A stretch of DNA of 47,616 nt from positions 1 through 47,616 of the forward strand of contig NZ_POTW01000051.1 in the NCBI RefSeq assembly GCF_003236295.1. Direction: 5' to 3'. The translations under genes and the position numbers were made by a program. This stretch comes from Jiangella anatolica (GTDB lineage: Bacteria; Actinomycetota; Actinomycetes; Jiangellales; Jiangellaceae). Positions 24,467-36,200 of the stretch are shown here, one piece after another (the first letter of the stretch is position 1; each line of letters begins with the position of its first letter). Under the pieces are notes generated by a model. It saw only the letters and a program-made list of their open reading frames with translations, ran no database searches and was not told the DNA's origin.

Positions 24467-24826
24467 GTGAGTCCGATGCGTCGCTGTTCCCGATCAGCCT
24501 GCCGGCGGACCGCGGTGGCGACGCTGACCTACGTCTACGCCGACTCCACGGCCGTGCTCGGCCCGCTGGCCACCTACGCCGAGCCGCACAGTTACGACCT
24601 CTGCGCCGAGCATTCCGAGCGCCTCGTCGCGCCGCGCGGCTGGGAGGTCATCCGGCTGGCACCGGACCCGGCGGCGCTGGGCCCGAGCAACGACGACCTG
24701 CTGGCACTGGCCGACGCGGTCCGCGAGGCGGGCCGGCGACCGGAACCGGCCCCCCAGCAACCCGCGCCCGGCGAGGGCGGGGCTCGCCGCGGGCACCTGC
24801 GCGCGCTGCCCGACCCGGACGCCTGA
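24467..24826 (+). CDS. DUF3499 family protein
   Basis: Encodes 119 aa from GTG. The N-terminus RRCSRSACRRTAVATLTYVY and SYDLCAEHSERL contain Cys7, Cys12 and a Cys-x2-His pair that could bind one metal ion. The segment VYADSTAVLGPLATYAEPH is characteristic of the family. The C-terminus is Pro/Gly-rich and probably disordered. Function is unknown; the family is restricted to actinobacteria and normally lies between the zincin-like gene and the phosphomannomutase gene. Here the phosphomannomutase gene is 15.4 kb further on. Confidence 0.88.
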   Translation: MSPMRRCSRSACRRTAVATLTYVYADSTAVLGPLATYAEPHSYDLCAEHSERLVAPRGWEVIRLAPDPAALGPSNDDLLALADAVREAGRRPEPAPQQPAPGEGGARRGHLRALPDPDA

Positions 24827-24836
24827 GTCACTCTTC

Positions 24837-24869
24837 GTTCACCCGACGTTCACCAAACGTCCACGTCAG
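24837..24869 (+). promoter_or_regulatory. Three 11-bp direct repeats (PHO-box-like operator)
   Basis: GTTCACCCGAC, GTTCACCAAAC and GTCCACGTCAG follow one another with an 11-bp period. The unit GTTCACC is that of the direct repeats bound by PhoP in Streptomyces, and 11-bp spacing is typical of OmpR/PhoB-family regulators. The array lies about 110 bp upstream of the two-component genes, so autoregulation or PhoP control is likely. Confidence 0.6.
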
Positions 24870-24981
24870 CGGCGCGAAGGCCCGTTGATCAGCTCATGAC
24901 CCGGGCGTACGCTCACCCCAGCCGGACGCAGGAGGGCTCCGTCCGGGTCGGCCGTCACCGCTGCGACGGCAGGGGGGCGAT

Positions 24982-26491
24982 GTGCGCGTCGAGACCACGT
25001 GGTCACCGCCGCGGCCGGACGACACGTCCGCTGCGGCGCCCGCCGGTGCGCCCGGCGCCGGCCTTCGCCGCTGGCTGGCCCGCTGGTTCGCCGGCACCCG
25101 CAGCCTGCGCTCCCGGTTGATCAGCTCCTACGTCGTGCTGCTCTCGACCTCCGCCGTGGTCACCACGCTCGTGCTCAGCGAGGTGCTGATCATCCGGCTG
25201 GACCAGCGGGTCCAGCGCGCGGAGCTGCAGGAGGTGCTGGAGCTGCGGCGCATGGTCGACGACGGCCAGGACCCGACGACGGGCGAGCCGTTCACGTCGC
25301 TGACCGCGCTGTTCGACGTCTACTTCGCCCGCAACGTGCCCAGCAGCGGCGAGGGCATGGTCGCGTTCGTCGGCGACCGCGTGCGCCAGACGGCGGTCGG
25401 GCGGCTGCCCGACGGCGAGGTGCCCCGGCACGTCCTCGACCACTGGCGCGACCTCGCCGACGACGCCGTCAGCACCACGGGCCGCATCGGCACCGACGAG
25501 GGCGAGCTGCGCTACCGCGTCGAGCCGGTCGAGCTGAACGGCGAGACCGGCGCGTTCGTCGTTGCCCACCTGCCCCGGCGCGACCTCGAGGACATCGAGG
25601 ACGTGCGCACGTACAGCCTCGTCATCGCGCTGGGCGTGCTGCTGGTCGCGGGGCTGGCGATGTGGCCGCTGGCCGGCCGGGTGCTGGCGCCGCTGCGCGC
25701 TGACGGCGACCGCGCACACGATCTCCGAGTCCGACCTGACCGGCCGGATCCAGACCCGCGGCCGCGGCGAGGCGGTCGAGATGGCCCGCGCGTTCAACGC
25801 GATGCTGGACCGCCTGGAGGCCGCCTTCCGCAGCCAGCGCATCTTCGTCCAGGACGCCAGCCACGAGCTGCGCGACCCGCTGACGATCTGCCGCGGCCAC
25901 CTGGAGCTGCTCACCGACGACCCGGCCGACCAGCGGGCCACCGTCGCGCTGGTGCTGGACGAGCTGGGCCGGATCGGCCGCATCGTCGACGACCTGCAGG
26001 TGCTGGCCGACGCAGACCAGCCCGACTTCGTCCGGCCCGCGCCGGTGGACCTCGGTGAGCTGACGGTGGAGCTGCTGGCCAAGGCCGGCGCGCTCGGGCC
26101 GCGGCGCTGGGAGCTCGACGCCGTCGGCGCCGGAACGGTCCTGGCCGACCGGCACCGGCTCACCGAGGCGGTGCTGAACCTCGCGCACAACGCCGTCAAC
26201 CACACCCGCGGCGACCAGGTCGTCGCCGTCGGCAGCTCGCGCACCGACGACGAGTGGCGGCTGTGGGTGCGCGACACCGGCACCGGCGTCGCCGCCGCCG
26301 ACCGCGACCGGATCTTCGAGCGGTTCGCCCGCGGCGCCGGGTCACGCCGCACCTACCAGGGCGCCGGGCTGGGCCTGGCCATCGTCGCGCTGATCGCACA
26401 GGCGCACGGAGGCCGGGTCGAGCTGGCCAGCCGCCCCGGCCACGGCTCGACCTTCACCATCGTCGTCCCGCTGTCCGGTGACCGGCCGTGA
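24982..26491 (+). pseudogene. Sensor histidine kinase, frameshifted in the HAMP region
   Basis: The first frame starts at GTG 24982 with a GGGGGG ribosome site and covers a membrane segment (about residues 45-72), an extracytoplasmic sensor region, and a second membrane segment ending AGRVLAPLR. The frame is then lost near 25700. The +1 frame continues as LTATAHTISESDLTGRI (HAMP), then ASHELRDPLT with the phospho-acceptor His, the N box LNLAHNAVNH, VRDTGTGV, FERFARG and GAGLGLAIV, ending at 26491. A 2-nt loss (or 1-nt gain) between APLR and LTATA explains the break. All kinase motifs are intact, so the lesion is recent, a sequencing error, or a programmed shift. The second half would be a soluble kinase fragment if separately translated. 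Confidence 0.8.
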
Positions 26492-27088
26492 CGAGCATCC
26501 TGATCGTCGAGGACGACCCGCTGATCAGCGCGTTCGTGCAGAAGGGGCTGCGCAGGCACGGCTACGCGACCGAGATCGCCGACGACGGGCTGACGGCGCG
26601 GCAGCTGAGCATGTCCGGCGCCCACGACCTCGTCGTGCTCGACCTCGGCCTGCCGGAGCGTGACGGACTGCGGGTGCTGCGCGAGCTGCGCTCGGCCGGG
26701 CACACCGTCCCGGTCGTCGTGCTGACGGGGCTGCCCGAGCGCGACGCCGCGACCTGTCTGGAGAGCGGCGCCGACGACTACATGAGAAAGCCCTTCCACT
26801 TCGAGGAGCTGCTGGCCCGGATCCGCAGCCGGCTGCGCACGTCGTCGGGCCTGGGTGGACGGCCGCTCCGTCGAGCTCACCAGTCGCGAGTTCGCCCTGC
26901 TGGAGACGTTCCTGCGCCATCCCGACCAGGTGCTGCAGCGCGAGCAGCTGCTCTCGCAGGTGTGGGGGTTCGCTGTCGATCCGGGCACGAACGTGGTGAA
27001 CGTCTACGTCAACGCGCTGCGCAAGAAGCTCGGCGCGGACGTCATCGAAACCGTCCGCGGCGTGGGATACCGGCTCAAAACCCCGTAA
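26488..27088 (+). pseudogene. OmpR-family response regulator, disrupted in the linker/effector N-terminus
   Basis: The start GTG overlaps the kinase stop (GTGA). The receiver domain is complete: ILIVEDDPLIS with the acidic pocket, LVVLDLGLPERDG with the phospho-Asp, VVVLTG with Thr, and DDYMRKPF with Lys. After RLRTSSG (about 26850) the frame shifts by +1 to VDGRSVELTSREFALLETF and a normal winged-helix ending RGVGYRLKTP. The roughly 20 residues of linker and first beta-sheet expected before VDGRSVELT are missing, so the lesion is a deletion of about 60 nt that is not a multiple of three, rather than a single-base error. The gene probably makes only a receiver with a nonsense tail. Confidence 0.78.
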
Positions 27089-27094
27089 AGAACC

Positions 27095-27127
27095 TCTCAT
27101 GATCGCCTTACAACCGTCTCATCGCCC
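27095..27127 (+). promoter_or_regulatory. Three 11-bp direct repeats upstream of the giant gene
   Basis: TCTCATGATCG, CCTTACAACCG and TCTCATCGCCC are consecutive 11-mers sharing YCTYAY. They begin 7 bp after the response-regulator stop and lie about 135 bp before the giant ORF start. An 11-bp period is the signature of OmpR/PhoB-family operators. A possible -10 (GATATC, about 27148) lies about 20 bp downstream, as at class-II activated promoters lacking a -35. Confidence 0.5.
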
Positions 27128-27222
27128 GCCGCCAGGCTGACACCGTCGATATCCAGGTGGGGTTTGCGGATCGACCGGGGGGTCTTTTCCGCAATCCGGT
27201 GTCCCAGTGCGGGTCCGGGAAA

Positions 27223-27242
27223 TGCCGAGGAGATCCTCGGCA
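27223..27242 (+). promoter_or_regulatory. 8-bp leader hairpin before the giant gene
   Basis: TGCCGAGG (27223-27230) and CCTCGGCA (27235-27242) form a perfect stem with loop AGAT. It ends 19 nt before the ATG, just before the AGGGGGGCGGG ribosome binding region, and may influence mRNA stability or ribosome access. Confidence 0.45.
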
Positions 27243-27261
27243 GGGGGGCGGGTGGATTGTC

Positions 27262-30200
27262 ATGTCCAAGGGGCGGACGCGTGCGCTGGTCGCGCTGATC
27301 GCGTCGCTGGCCACGTTGGCCGGCATCATCGCGTTGACGGCGCCGGCGGCGCAGGCGGGTGAGATCTTCGCCGTCACGAGCACGACGGACGCGGCCGACG
27401 CCGACGTCGGCGACGGGCTGTGTCTGACCGGCGCCGGCGAGTGCACGCTGCGCGCCGCGATCCAGGAGTCGAACGCGTCGACGGCGCCGGACGTCGTCCA
27501 GGTGCCGGCCGGCACGTACGAGCTGGCCATCGCGCCGGACGGCGACAACGGCGCCGGCACCGGCGACCTGGACGTCACCGCGCCGGTCACCGTCACCGGC
27601 GCCGGCGCGACGACGACCATCGTCGACGGCGGCGACGTGCCGGGCGGCGCGGTGCCGGAGCAGACGGCGCTGGACCGGGTGCTGGAGATCCACGAGACGG
27701 CCGGGACGGTGACGCTCACCGGCCTCACGCTGCGGGAGGGCTGGGCCGCCGAGGAGGGCGGCGCGCTCTACACCGCCTCCGGCGGCAACGTCCGCCTCAA
27801 CGGCGTGACCGTCGCGGACAGCACCGCGATCGGCGCCGGCGGCGGCATCTACGCGCTGACCGGCACCGTCACCATCACCGGCGGCGCGATCACCGGCAAC
27901 ACCGCGCACAACGGCGGAGGCGTGTTCGGCGCCGGCGAGCTCAGCGGCAACGGCGTGCCGAGCCGGCTGAACCTCAGCGGCGTCACCGTCGACGGCAACT
28001 CCGCGGCCTCCGGTGGCGGCGTGTTCATCGACCACGAGGGCGCGCTCAACCTCTCCACCAGCACGATCACCGAGAACCACGCGACCGACGGCGACGGCGG
28101 CGGCGTGGTGGCCGGCTCCAAGGCGAGCCTGTCGATCCGCGGCGGCACGATCGAGGGCAACACCGCGACCGGCGACGGCGGCGGCGTCTTCACCGGCGTC
28201 GAGCGGCCGGTCGCCGTCGACGGCGTCACGTTCACCGGCAACGCGGCGGGCGTCGAGGTCGAGGGCGTGACGGAGGGCAGCGGCGGCGGCCTGTTCGCCG
28301 GCGGCAGCGGCCCGGTCGTGGTCAAGGCGTCGACGTTCGCCGAGAACACCGCCGGCGCCGCCGGCGGGGGCATCGCGCTGGAGAACAACGGCTCGGTCAG
28401 CATCGACGACTCCGAGCTGACCGGCAACCACGCCGAGGCCGGCGGCGGCCTGCTCAACGCGGCCGCCCGGGTCACGCTGACCGGGCTGACCGTCCTGGGC
28501 AACGAGGCCGAGCTGGACGGCGGCGGCATCCTCAGCGAGGGCAGCGGCGACTTCACGATCAGCGAGACGACGGTCCGCGGCAACACCGCCGAGAACGGCG
28601 GCGGCCTGGCCAACGAGGCCGACGGCGCGCTGCGGGTCGAGGCGTCGACGTTCTGGGACAACCGCGCCATCGCCCGCTTCTCCGACGACACCGGCCTGGG
28701 CGGCGGCATCTACGGCCTGGGCGACGCAGAGGCGAACTACGAGAACGTCACCATCACCGGCAACACCGCCCAGGTGCGCGGCGGCGGCCTCTACGTCGAC
28801 GCCGACGCGCCCGTGCACGTCTCCAGCACGACCATCGCGCACAACAGCGCGCCGGAGGCCAGCGGCCTGGGCGGCGAGGTCACCGTCATCACGTTCCCGA
28901 TCCAGCCCAGCCAGGGCGTGATCCTGCGCAACACCATCGTCTCGGACAACCTGCTCGGCCCGAACTGCTCGTTCCCGGTCGGCTCCGAGGGCGGCAACAT
29001 CGAGAACGGCGACAGCTGCTGGTTCCGCGGCACCAGGGACCGGCAGAACGCCGAGACCGCCGGCCTGGACGCGGTCGCCGACAACGGCGGCCCGACGCTG
29101 ACGATGGCGCCGCGGCCCGACAGCCTGGCCGTCGACGGCGGCGTCTCCCCCTGCCCGACGGTGGACCAGCGCGGCGTCGCGCGCCCGCAGAGCACCGAGT
29201 GCGACAGCGGCGCGGTCGAGTTCGACGGCCCGTTCGGCCCGCCGGACAGCACGCCGCCGGACACCGCCTACGTCTCCGGCCCGGTCCAGGACACCGAGAC
29301 CACCTCGCTGTTCACCTTCACCGGCCACGACGCCGTCACGCCGACGGACGAGCTGCTCTACGAGTGCCGGCTGCTGGAGTTCGAGCCCGGTGAGCCGCCG
29401 GAGCCGCCGGACCCGACCGAGCCGCTGGACCCGGAGGAGATGTTCGCCGGCTGCCCGAACCCGTGGCAGGTGGAGCTGGTCGAGGACGGCGTCTACCTCT
29501 TCGAGGTGCGCGCGATCGACCGGGCCGGCAACGTCGACCCGACGCCGGCCTCGCGCAGCTTCGAGCTGCAGCCCGACGGCACGCCGCCGAACACCGTCTT
29601 CCAGGAGACCCCGCCGGACCCGAGCGACCGCAACTCCGCGGCGTTCACGTTCACCGGCACCGACGACCGCACCGCGCCGCAGTTCCTCGAGTTCGAGTGC
29701 CGCATCGACACGATCGACCCGGACGCCTGGCTGGAGTGCTTCAACCCGGCCGTGTTCTCGAACCTGGCGCCGGGCGAGCACACCGTGCAGGTGCGGGCGA
29801 TCGACGGCGAGGGCAACATCGACCCGACGCCGGCCACGCACACGTGGACGGTGGCGCCGGCGGCGAGCTGCACCGCCGCCAACATCGTGCTGACCGCGGC
29901 CGCCGACACGCACGTCGAGCAGGAGCTGCCGCTGGACAACTTCGGCGGTTCGGAGGCGCTGGCGGTCCGCTCGGCCGCGCCGGACGGCAACGCCCGGTCA
30001 TTCGTGCGCTTCGATCTCCCCGCGGTGCCGGACGACTGCGTGCTGGAGCGGGCGACGCTGCGGCTGCACGGCGAGGGCGAGGCCGGCCGCACTCTGGAGG
30101 CCGTCGCCACCGACGCCGCCTGGGACGAGTCCCAGCTGACCTGGAACACCCAGCCCGGCACGACCGGCGCGGCCGTCCCGACGACATCGGGCTCGGGCTA

Positions 30201-33200
30201 CCGCGAGTGGACGCTGACCGGCCAGGTGCAGGCGATGCTCGACGGCGCCGCGGCCAACCACGGCTGGCAGCTCCGCGACGCCGCCGAGGGCGCCGAGACC
30301 GGCGCGGAGTCCACGTTCGTCAGCACCGAGGCGATCATCGACCCGCCCACCCCGCCGCAGCTGGTGCTGCGCTTCCAGGACGCCGGCACGCCCGAGCCGC
30401 CGGCGCCGCCGGAGCCCGGCGCGGCCGAGACCGTCACGTGCGGCCAGGTGATCACCGAGAGCACCCGCGTCGCCAACGACCTCAGCTGCCCCGGCGAGGG
30501 CCTGGTCATCGGCGCGCCGAACCTCGTGCTCGACCTCAACGGGCACACGCTGCGCAGCACGCTGGTCGTCGACCCGGGCGCTGAGGAGGGCATGTTCGCC
30601 GGTGTCCGCAACGCCGGCCACGCCAACGTCGACGTCCGCAACGGCACCATCGAGCTGTTCGGCTACGGCGTGCGCGTCCTGGGCGGCGGCGAGCACGGCT
30701 CGATCCACGACCTCACGCTGAACCGCAACGTCATGGCCGGCGTCGAGCTGCACGACGCCGACGACGGCCGCTACGGCGTGCACGTCCACGACAACGTCAT
30801 CGACCTCAACGGCGACGGCGTCGCCGCGGTGTCCGGCACCGAGGGCGCGCTGATCGAGAACAACGAGCTCGGCGGCAACGTCGGCCGGCAGGTGTACCTG
30901 TTCGACGCCGGGCACAACCGGATCGAGGGCAACACCGTCAGCGGCCTCACCCACGACCCGCTGCTGGACAGCGACGGCGGCATCTACCTGGAGAGCTCCA
31001 GCGACAACGTCGTCGCCGGCAACACCGTCACCGACACCGGCGACGCGGCGATCGCGATCCACGCCGGCTCGCACCGCAACACCGTCGAGGGCAACACCTC
31101 CAGCCGCAGCAGCGACTCCGCGGTCTCCGTGGACGACTCCGACGGCGCCATCGTCACCGGCAACGTCGCGCACCTGTCCGGCGGCGCCGGCATCACGCTG
31201 TCCAACGCGCACCACGGCGTGGTCAGCGAGAACGACGCGCGGTTCAACCCCGGCGGCATCCTGCTGGCCGGCTCGCACGACAACGAGGTCACCGGCAACG
31301 AGGTGAGCCACACCGGCGCCGAGGGCATCGGCGTCGAGTCCAGCCTGCGCAACGTCATCAGCGGCAACGTCGCCAACCACGGCGGCGGCGCCGGCATCGC
31401 GGTGACCGCGGAGATCGCCGAGCCGTCCGACAGCAACGTCATCGAGGACAACGAGGCGACCGGCAACCTCGGCGACGGCATCTCCGTCGGCGGCAGCGGC
31501 CACGAGGTCACCGCGAACGAGGCGTACAACAACGCCGCCTGGGGCATCAGCGCGGACGTGCTGACGATCGACGGTGGCGGCAACCTGGCCAGCGGCAACG
31601 CCGAGCCGGAGCAGTGCGAGGGCGTGGTCTGCGCGCCCGGCGCCGCGCCGCCGGTCGTGCCGCCGGACCTCACCGCGCCGGACACCCAGCTCCTGAGCAC
31701 ACCCGCGAACGGCGCCAGCTCGCTCGCGCCGCAGTCGTTCACCTTCACCGGCACCGACAACGTCGCACCGGCGACGGCGCTGCGGTTCGAGTGCCGGCTG
31801 GACGCGCCGCCGGACCCGCCGCCGCCGGTCCCCGAGCCGGGCGAGCCGCCGCAGCCGCCGGACGTCGACAACTGGGTCGAGTGCTCCAGCCCGCAGCTCT
31901 ACCGGTTCCTGCTGGCCGGTGAGCACACCTTCGAGGTGCGCGCGATCGACCCGTTCGACAACATCGACCTGACCCCGGCCACCTACACCTGGACCGTGGT
32001 CCCGGCCCCGCCGGGCGATGACACCTTGCCGCCGAGCACGACGATCTCGTCGGCGCCGGAGGACCCGTCGACGTCGGACGCGGCGACGTTCGCCTTCCGC
32101 GGCTCGGACAACGCGACCCCCGGCCCGTTCCTCACCTACCAGTGCCGACTCGACGGCGCCGCCTGGGCGGCCTGCGTCAGCCCGGCCGAGTACACCGGGC
32201 TGAGCCTCGGCTCGCACACGTTCGAGGTGCGCGCGACCGACGGCGCCGGCAACACCGACCCGACGCCGGCCACCCACACGTGGACCGTCGTCACCCCGCC
32301 GGACGACACGACCGCGCCGGAGACGACGATCGACTCCGGGCCGGACGTGACCACGGTGAACACGACCGCGACGTTCACGTTCTCGTCCAACGAGACCGGC
32401 GCGACGTTCGAGTGCGCCCTCGACGAGGCCGCGTTCGCCGCCTGCGCCAGCCCCGCCGAGTACACCGGCCTGGCCGTCGGCGAGCACCGGCTGCAGGTCC
32501 GCGCGATCGACCCGTCCGGCAATGTCGACGCCTCGCCGGCGGAGCACGTCTGGACGGTCAGCGCGGCGCCGGTGCCGACGACCGTCAGCTGTGGCCAGGT
32601 GCTGACCCAGAGCACGCTGCTGGAGAACGACCTCACCGACTGTGGCGGCGACGGCCTGGTCATCGGCGCCCACGGCATCACCGTCGACCTCGACGGCCGG
32701 ATCGTGGACGGCATCGGCCAGGGCACCGGCATCCGCAACGACGGGTTCGACTCGGTCACGGTCCGCAACGGCATCGTGCAGGAGTTCGACCTGGGCGTCT
32801 CGCTCAACGCCGGCGTCGCGCTGAACATCGTCGACGGCCTGACGCTGCACTCGCACCTGGTCGCCGCCGTCCAGCTCAGCAACGCCGACGACGGCACCCA
32901 CGGCAACACCGTGCGCAACAACGAGATCGCCGGCAACGGCATCGGCGTCGCCCTGCTGTCCGGGACCCAGGCCGCGTCCGTCACGGGCAACGTCATCAGC
33001 GGCAGCACCGAGTACGGCGTGCACCTGCTGAACTCCAGCGGCAACACGCTGGCGAGGAACCAGATCAGCGGCACCAGCAACGCCGGCGTCCAGCTGGACG
33101 GCTCCAGCGACAACACGCTGCTGGAGAACGAGGTGATGACCAGCTCCGACGCCGCCGTGCTGATCCAGCTCGGCTCGCACGGCAACCGGGTCGAGGGCAA

Positions 33201-36200
33201 CGCGCTGTCCGAGAGCGAGGCCGGCGTCATCGTCATCGAGTCCGACGGCACCGAGATCGTCGGCAACACCGCGACGACCAACGGTGACCTCGGCATCTCG
33301 CTGGAGACCGCGAACGGCTCGCTGATCCAGGACAACGACGTGCGCTACAACACCGGCGGCATCGCGCTGCACGGGTCCAGCGGCAACCACGTCGAGGCCA
33401 ACGACGCCAGCGACTCCTCCGGCGTCGGCATCGAGGTCGGCGACGGGTCGCTGAGCAACGTGCTGCTGGGCAACGTCGCGATCGCCAACGACGCCGAGGG
33501 CATCGCGGTCAGCGCGTTCGCGCCGCCCGGCTCCGGCACGCTGATCCAGGGCAACACCGCCAACAGCAACGCCGCCGACGGCATCGCCATCACCGCCGTC
33601 GGGCACATGATCGGCGGCAACGTCGCCAACAACAACGGCGGCTGGGGCATCTACGCCGAGTCCGGCAGCGTCGCCGGCATCAACGTCGACGGCGGCGGCA
33701 ACCGCGCCACCGGCAACGTCGGCGGCGGCATCGACCCGGTGACGCAGAAGGTCATCCAGTGCCACAACGTCGACTGCGACGGCGGGCCGCCGCTGCCGAC
33801 GGACCAGGTGGCGCCGGACACGTCCATCGTCTCCGGCCCGAGCGACCCGACCACCAGCACGTCGGCGACGATCACGTTCACCGGCAGCGACAACGCCACG
33901 ACCGTGACGTTCGAGTGCCGGATCGACGGCGGCGCCTGGGCGCCCTGCGTCAACCCCGTCACCTACACCGGCCTGGGCGTCGGCGAGCACCTCGTCGAGG
34001 TCCGCGCCACCGACTGGTCCGGCAACGTCGACGAGACGCCGGCCCAGCACGCCTGGACGGTGGAACCGCCGCCGCCGGGCGTCGCCCCGGAGACGTCGAT
34101 CGACTCCGGGCCGGACGCGATGACCGTCAGCACGACGGCGACGTTCGCCTTCTCCTCGAACGAGGAGGGCGTGACGTTCCAGTGCAAGCTGGACGCGCAG
34201 CCGTACGCCGCCTGCACCTCCCCGGCCACCTACACCGGCCTGAGCGTCGGCGCGCACACGCTGCTGGTCCGCGCGACCGACAGCGAGGGCAACGTCGACG
34301 CCACACCGGCGCAGTTCCAGTGGACGATCGGCCCGGCGCCGGTCGCGGCGGCCGTCAGCTGCGGCCAGACCATCACGCAGAGCACGCTGGTGACGAACGA
34401 CCTCACCGGCTGCCAGGGCGACGGCCTGATCATCGGGGCCGCCGGCATCACCCTTGACCTCGGCGGGCACCTGCTCGAGGGCAGCGGGCTGGGCGCCGGC
34501 GTGCGCAACTCCGGCTTCGACAGCGTCGCGATCGTCAACGGCTCGGTCACCGACTTCGACTTCGGCGTCCAGCTCGGCGGCGGCGTCGCGAACAACGTCG
34601 TCGCGTCGATCGTCGCGACGGCCAACCAGGACGCCGGCATCGCGCTGGCCGGCACCGACGCCGGCAACACCGTCCGCACCAGCACGATCGGCGAGAACAC
34701 CGCCGGGATCGTGCTGTCCGGCGGCACCACCGGCGCGGTCGTGCTGGACAACACGCTGAGCCTGAACCCGGGCGACGGCATCCGGCTCGACGGCGTCACC
34801 GGCAGCCGGGTCGAGGGCAACCTCGTCACCGGGTCCAGCGAGTCCGGCATCGCGCTGCTCGGCTCCACCGGCAACACGCTGCTGGACAACCACCTCAGCA
34901 CCAGCAGCGGCGCCGGCATCTCGCTGGAGGCGGGCTCGGACGACAACCTCGTCCAGGGCAACGCCTCGACGGTGAGCGGCGCGGCCGGCATCGGCGTGGT
35001 GGACTCCAGCGGCAACGAGTTCGTCGCGAACGCGATCGGCTCGGCCAGTGGCACCGGCATCGCGTTGGACAGCGCCGACGACAGCCAGCTGCGCGCCAAC
35101 GACGTGCGGTTCAACTCCGGCGGCATCGCGCTGATCCAGTCCGGCGGCAACCTGATCGAGGGCAACAACGCCAGCGGCACGACCGACGCCGGCATCTCGG
35201 TGGAGAGCGAGTCGTTCGGCAACGTGATCAGGTCCAACACCGCCGGCGGCAACAACGGCGAGGGCATCTACGTCGCCGGGCAGGCCCCGGCCGGCGAGGG
35301 CAACCTGGTCGAGTCCAACAACGCCAGCAACAACGGCAGCGGCGGGATCCTCGTCTCCGACGCGGGCCACACGGTGACCGGCAACGTCGCGAACAGCAAC
35401 GACGGCTGGGGCATCTACGCGCACGAGCAGACCGTCGACGGCGGGCAGAACCACGCCACCGGCAACGCCGAACCGGCGCAGTGCTTCACGATCGTGTGCA
35501 TCATCGGCCCGGCTCCGGGCGCGCCCGACACCGAGATCGTCGACAGGCCGGCGAACCCGAGCACCAGCAGGAACGCGCTGTTCACGTTCATCGGCACCGA
35601 CGACATCACCCCGCTGGGCAACCTGGAGTTCCAGTGCCGCCTGGACAGCACCGACGAGGCGGCCTGGGCCGACTGCGAGAACCCGCAGGAGTACACCAAC
35701 CTCAGCCCCGGTGACCACCGGTTCGAGGTGCGCGCGGTGGACGAGAACGAGCTGGTCGACGCCTCGCCCGCGGTGTACGAGTGGGAGTACGTCCCGCTGC
35801 CGCCGGGCGTCGCGCCGGACACCGTCATCAACCTCAAGCCGCCGGCCGAGACACCGCTGTTCGACGCGCTGTTCACGTTCTCCTCGAACGAGCCCGACGT
35901 CACCTACGAGTGCGCCATCGACGACGCCGCGTGGGAGCCGTGCTTCTTCTCCGTCGAGCACGAGTTCGACGAGACGCAGGTCGGGCCGCACACCTTCCGG
36001 GTCCGCGCCACGGACTCCGAGGGGCTGACCGACCCGACGCCGGCCGAGTACACGTGGGTCATCACCGGCGTGCTCGCGACCATCACCGACGGGCCGGCGT
36101 TCGAGCCCGGCCAGGGCACCGAACCGCCGAACGGCGGCGAGACCGAGGAGACGACGGCCACGTTCGTCTTCGAGGCCAACGTCGCGGACTCGACGTTCGA

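Noticed and set aside
27160-27260. Possible riboswitch (c-di-AMP or c-di-GMP type) before the giant gene
   Set aside because: Only one hairpin is convincing. The conserved core sequences of those riboswitch classes are not present.
27157-27261. Upstream extension of the giant gene to 27157
   Set aside because: The extra 35 residues precede a canonical signal peptide, so secretion would need the start at 27262, which has a G-rich ribosome site.
28000-35500. Repeated short motifs that could suggest a CRISPR array or a minisatellite
   Set aside because: The repetition is at protein level (GN-rich beta-helix coils and Ig-like units) within one open frame; there are no identical repeats with regular unique spacers.
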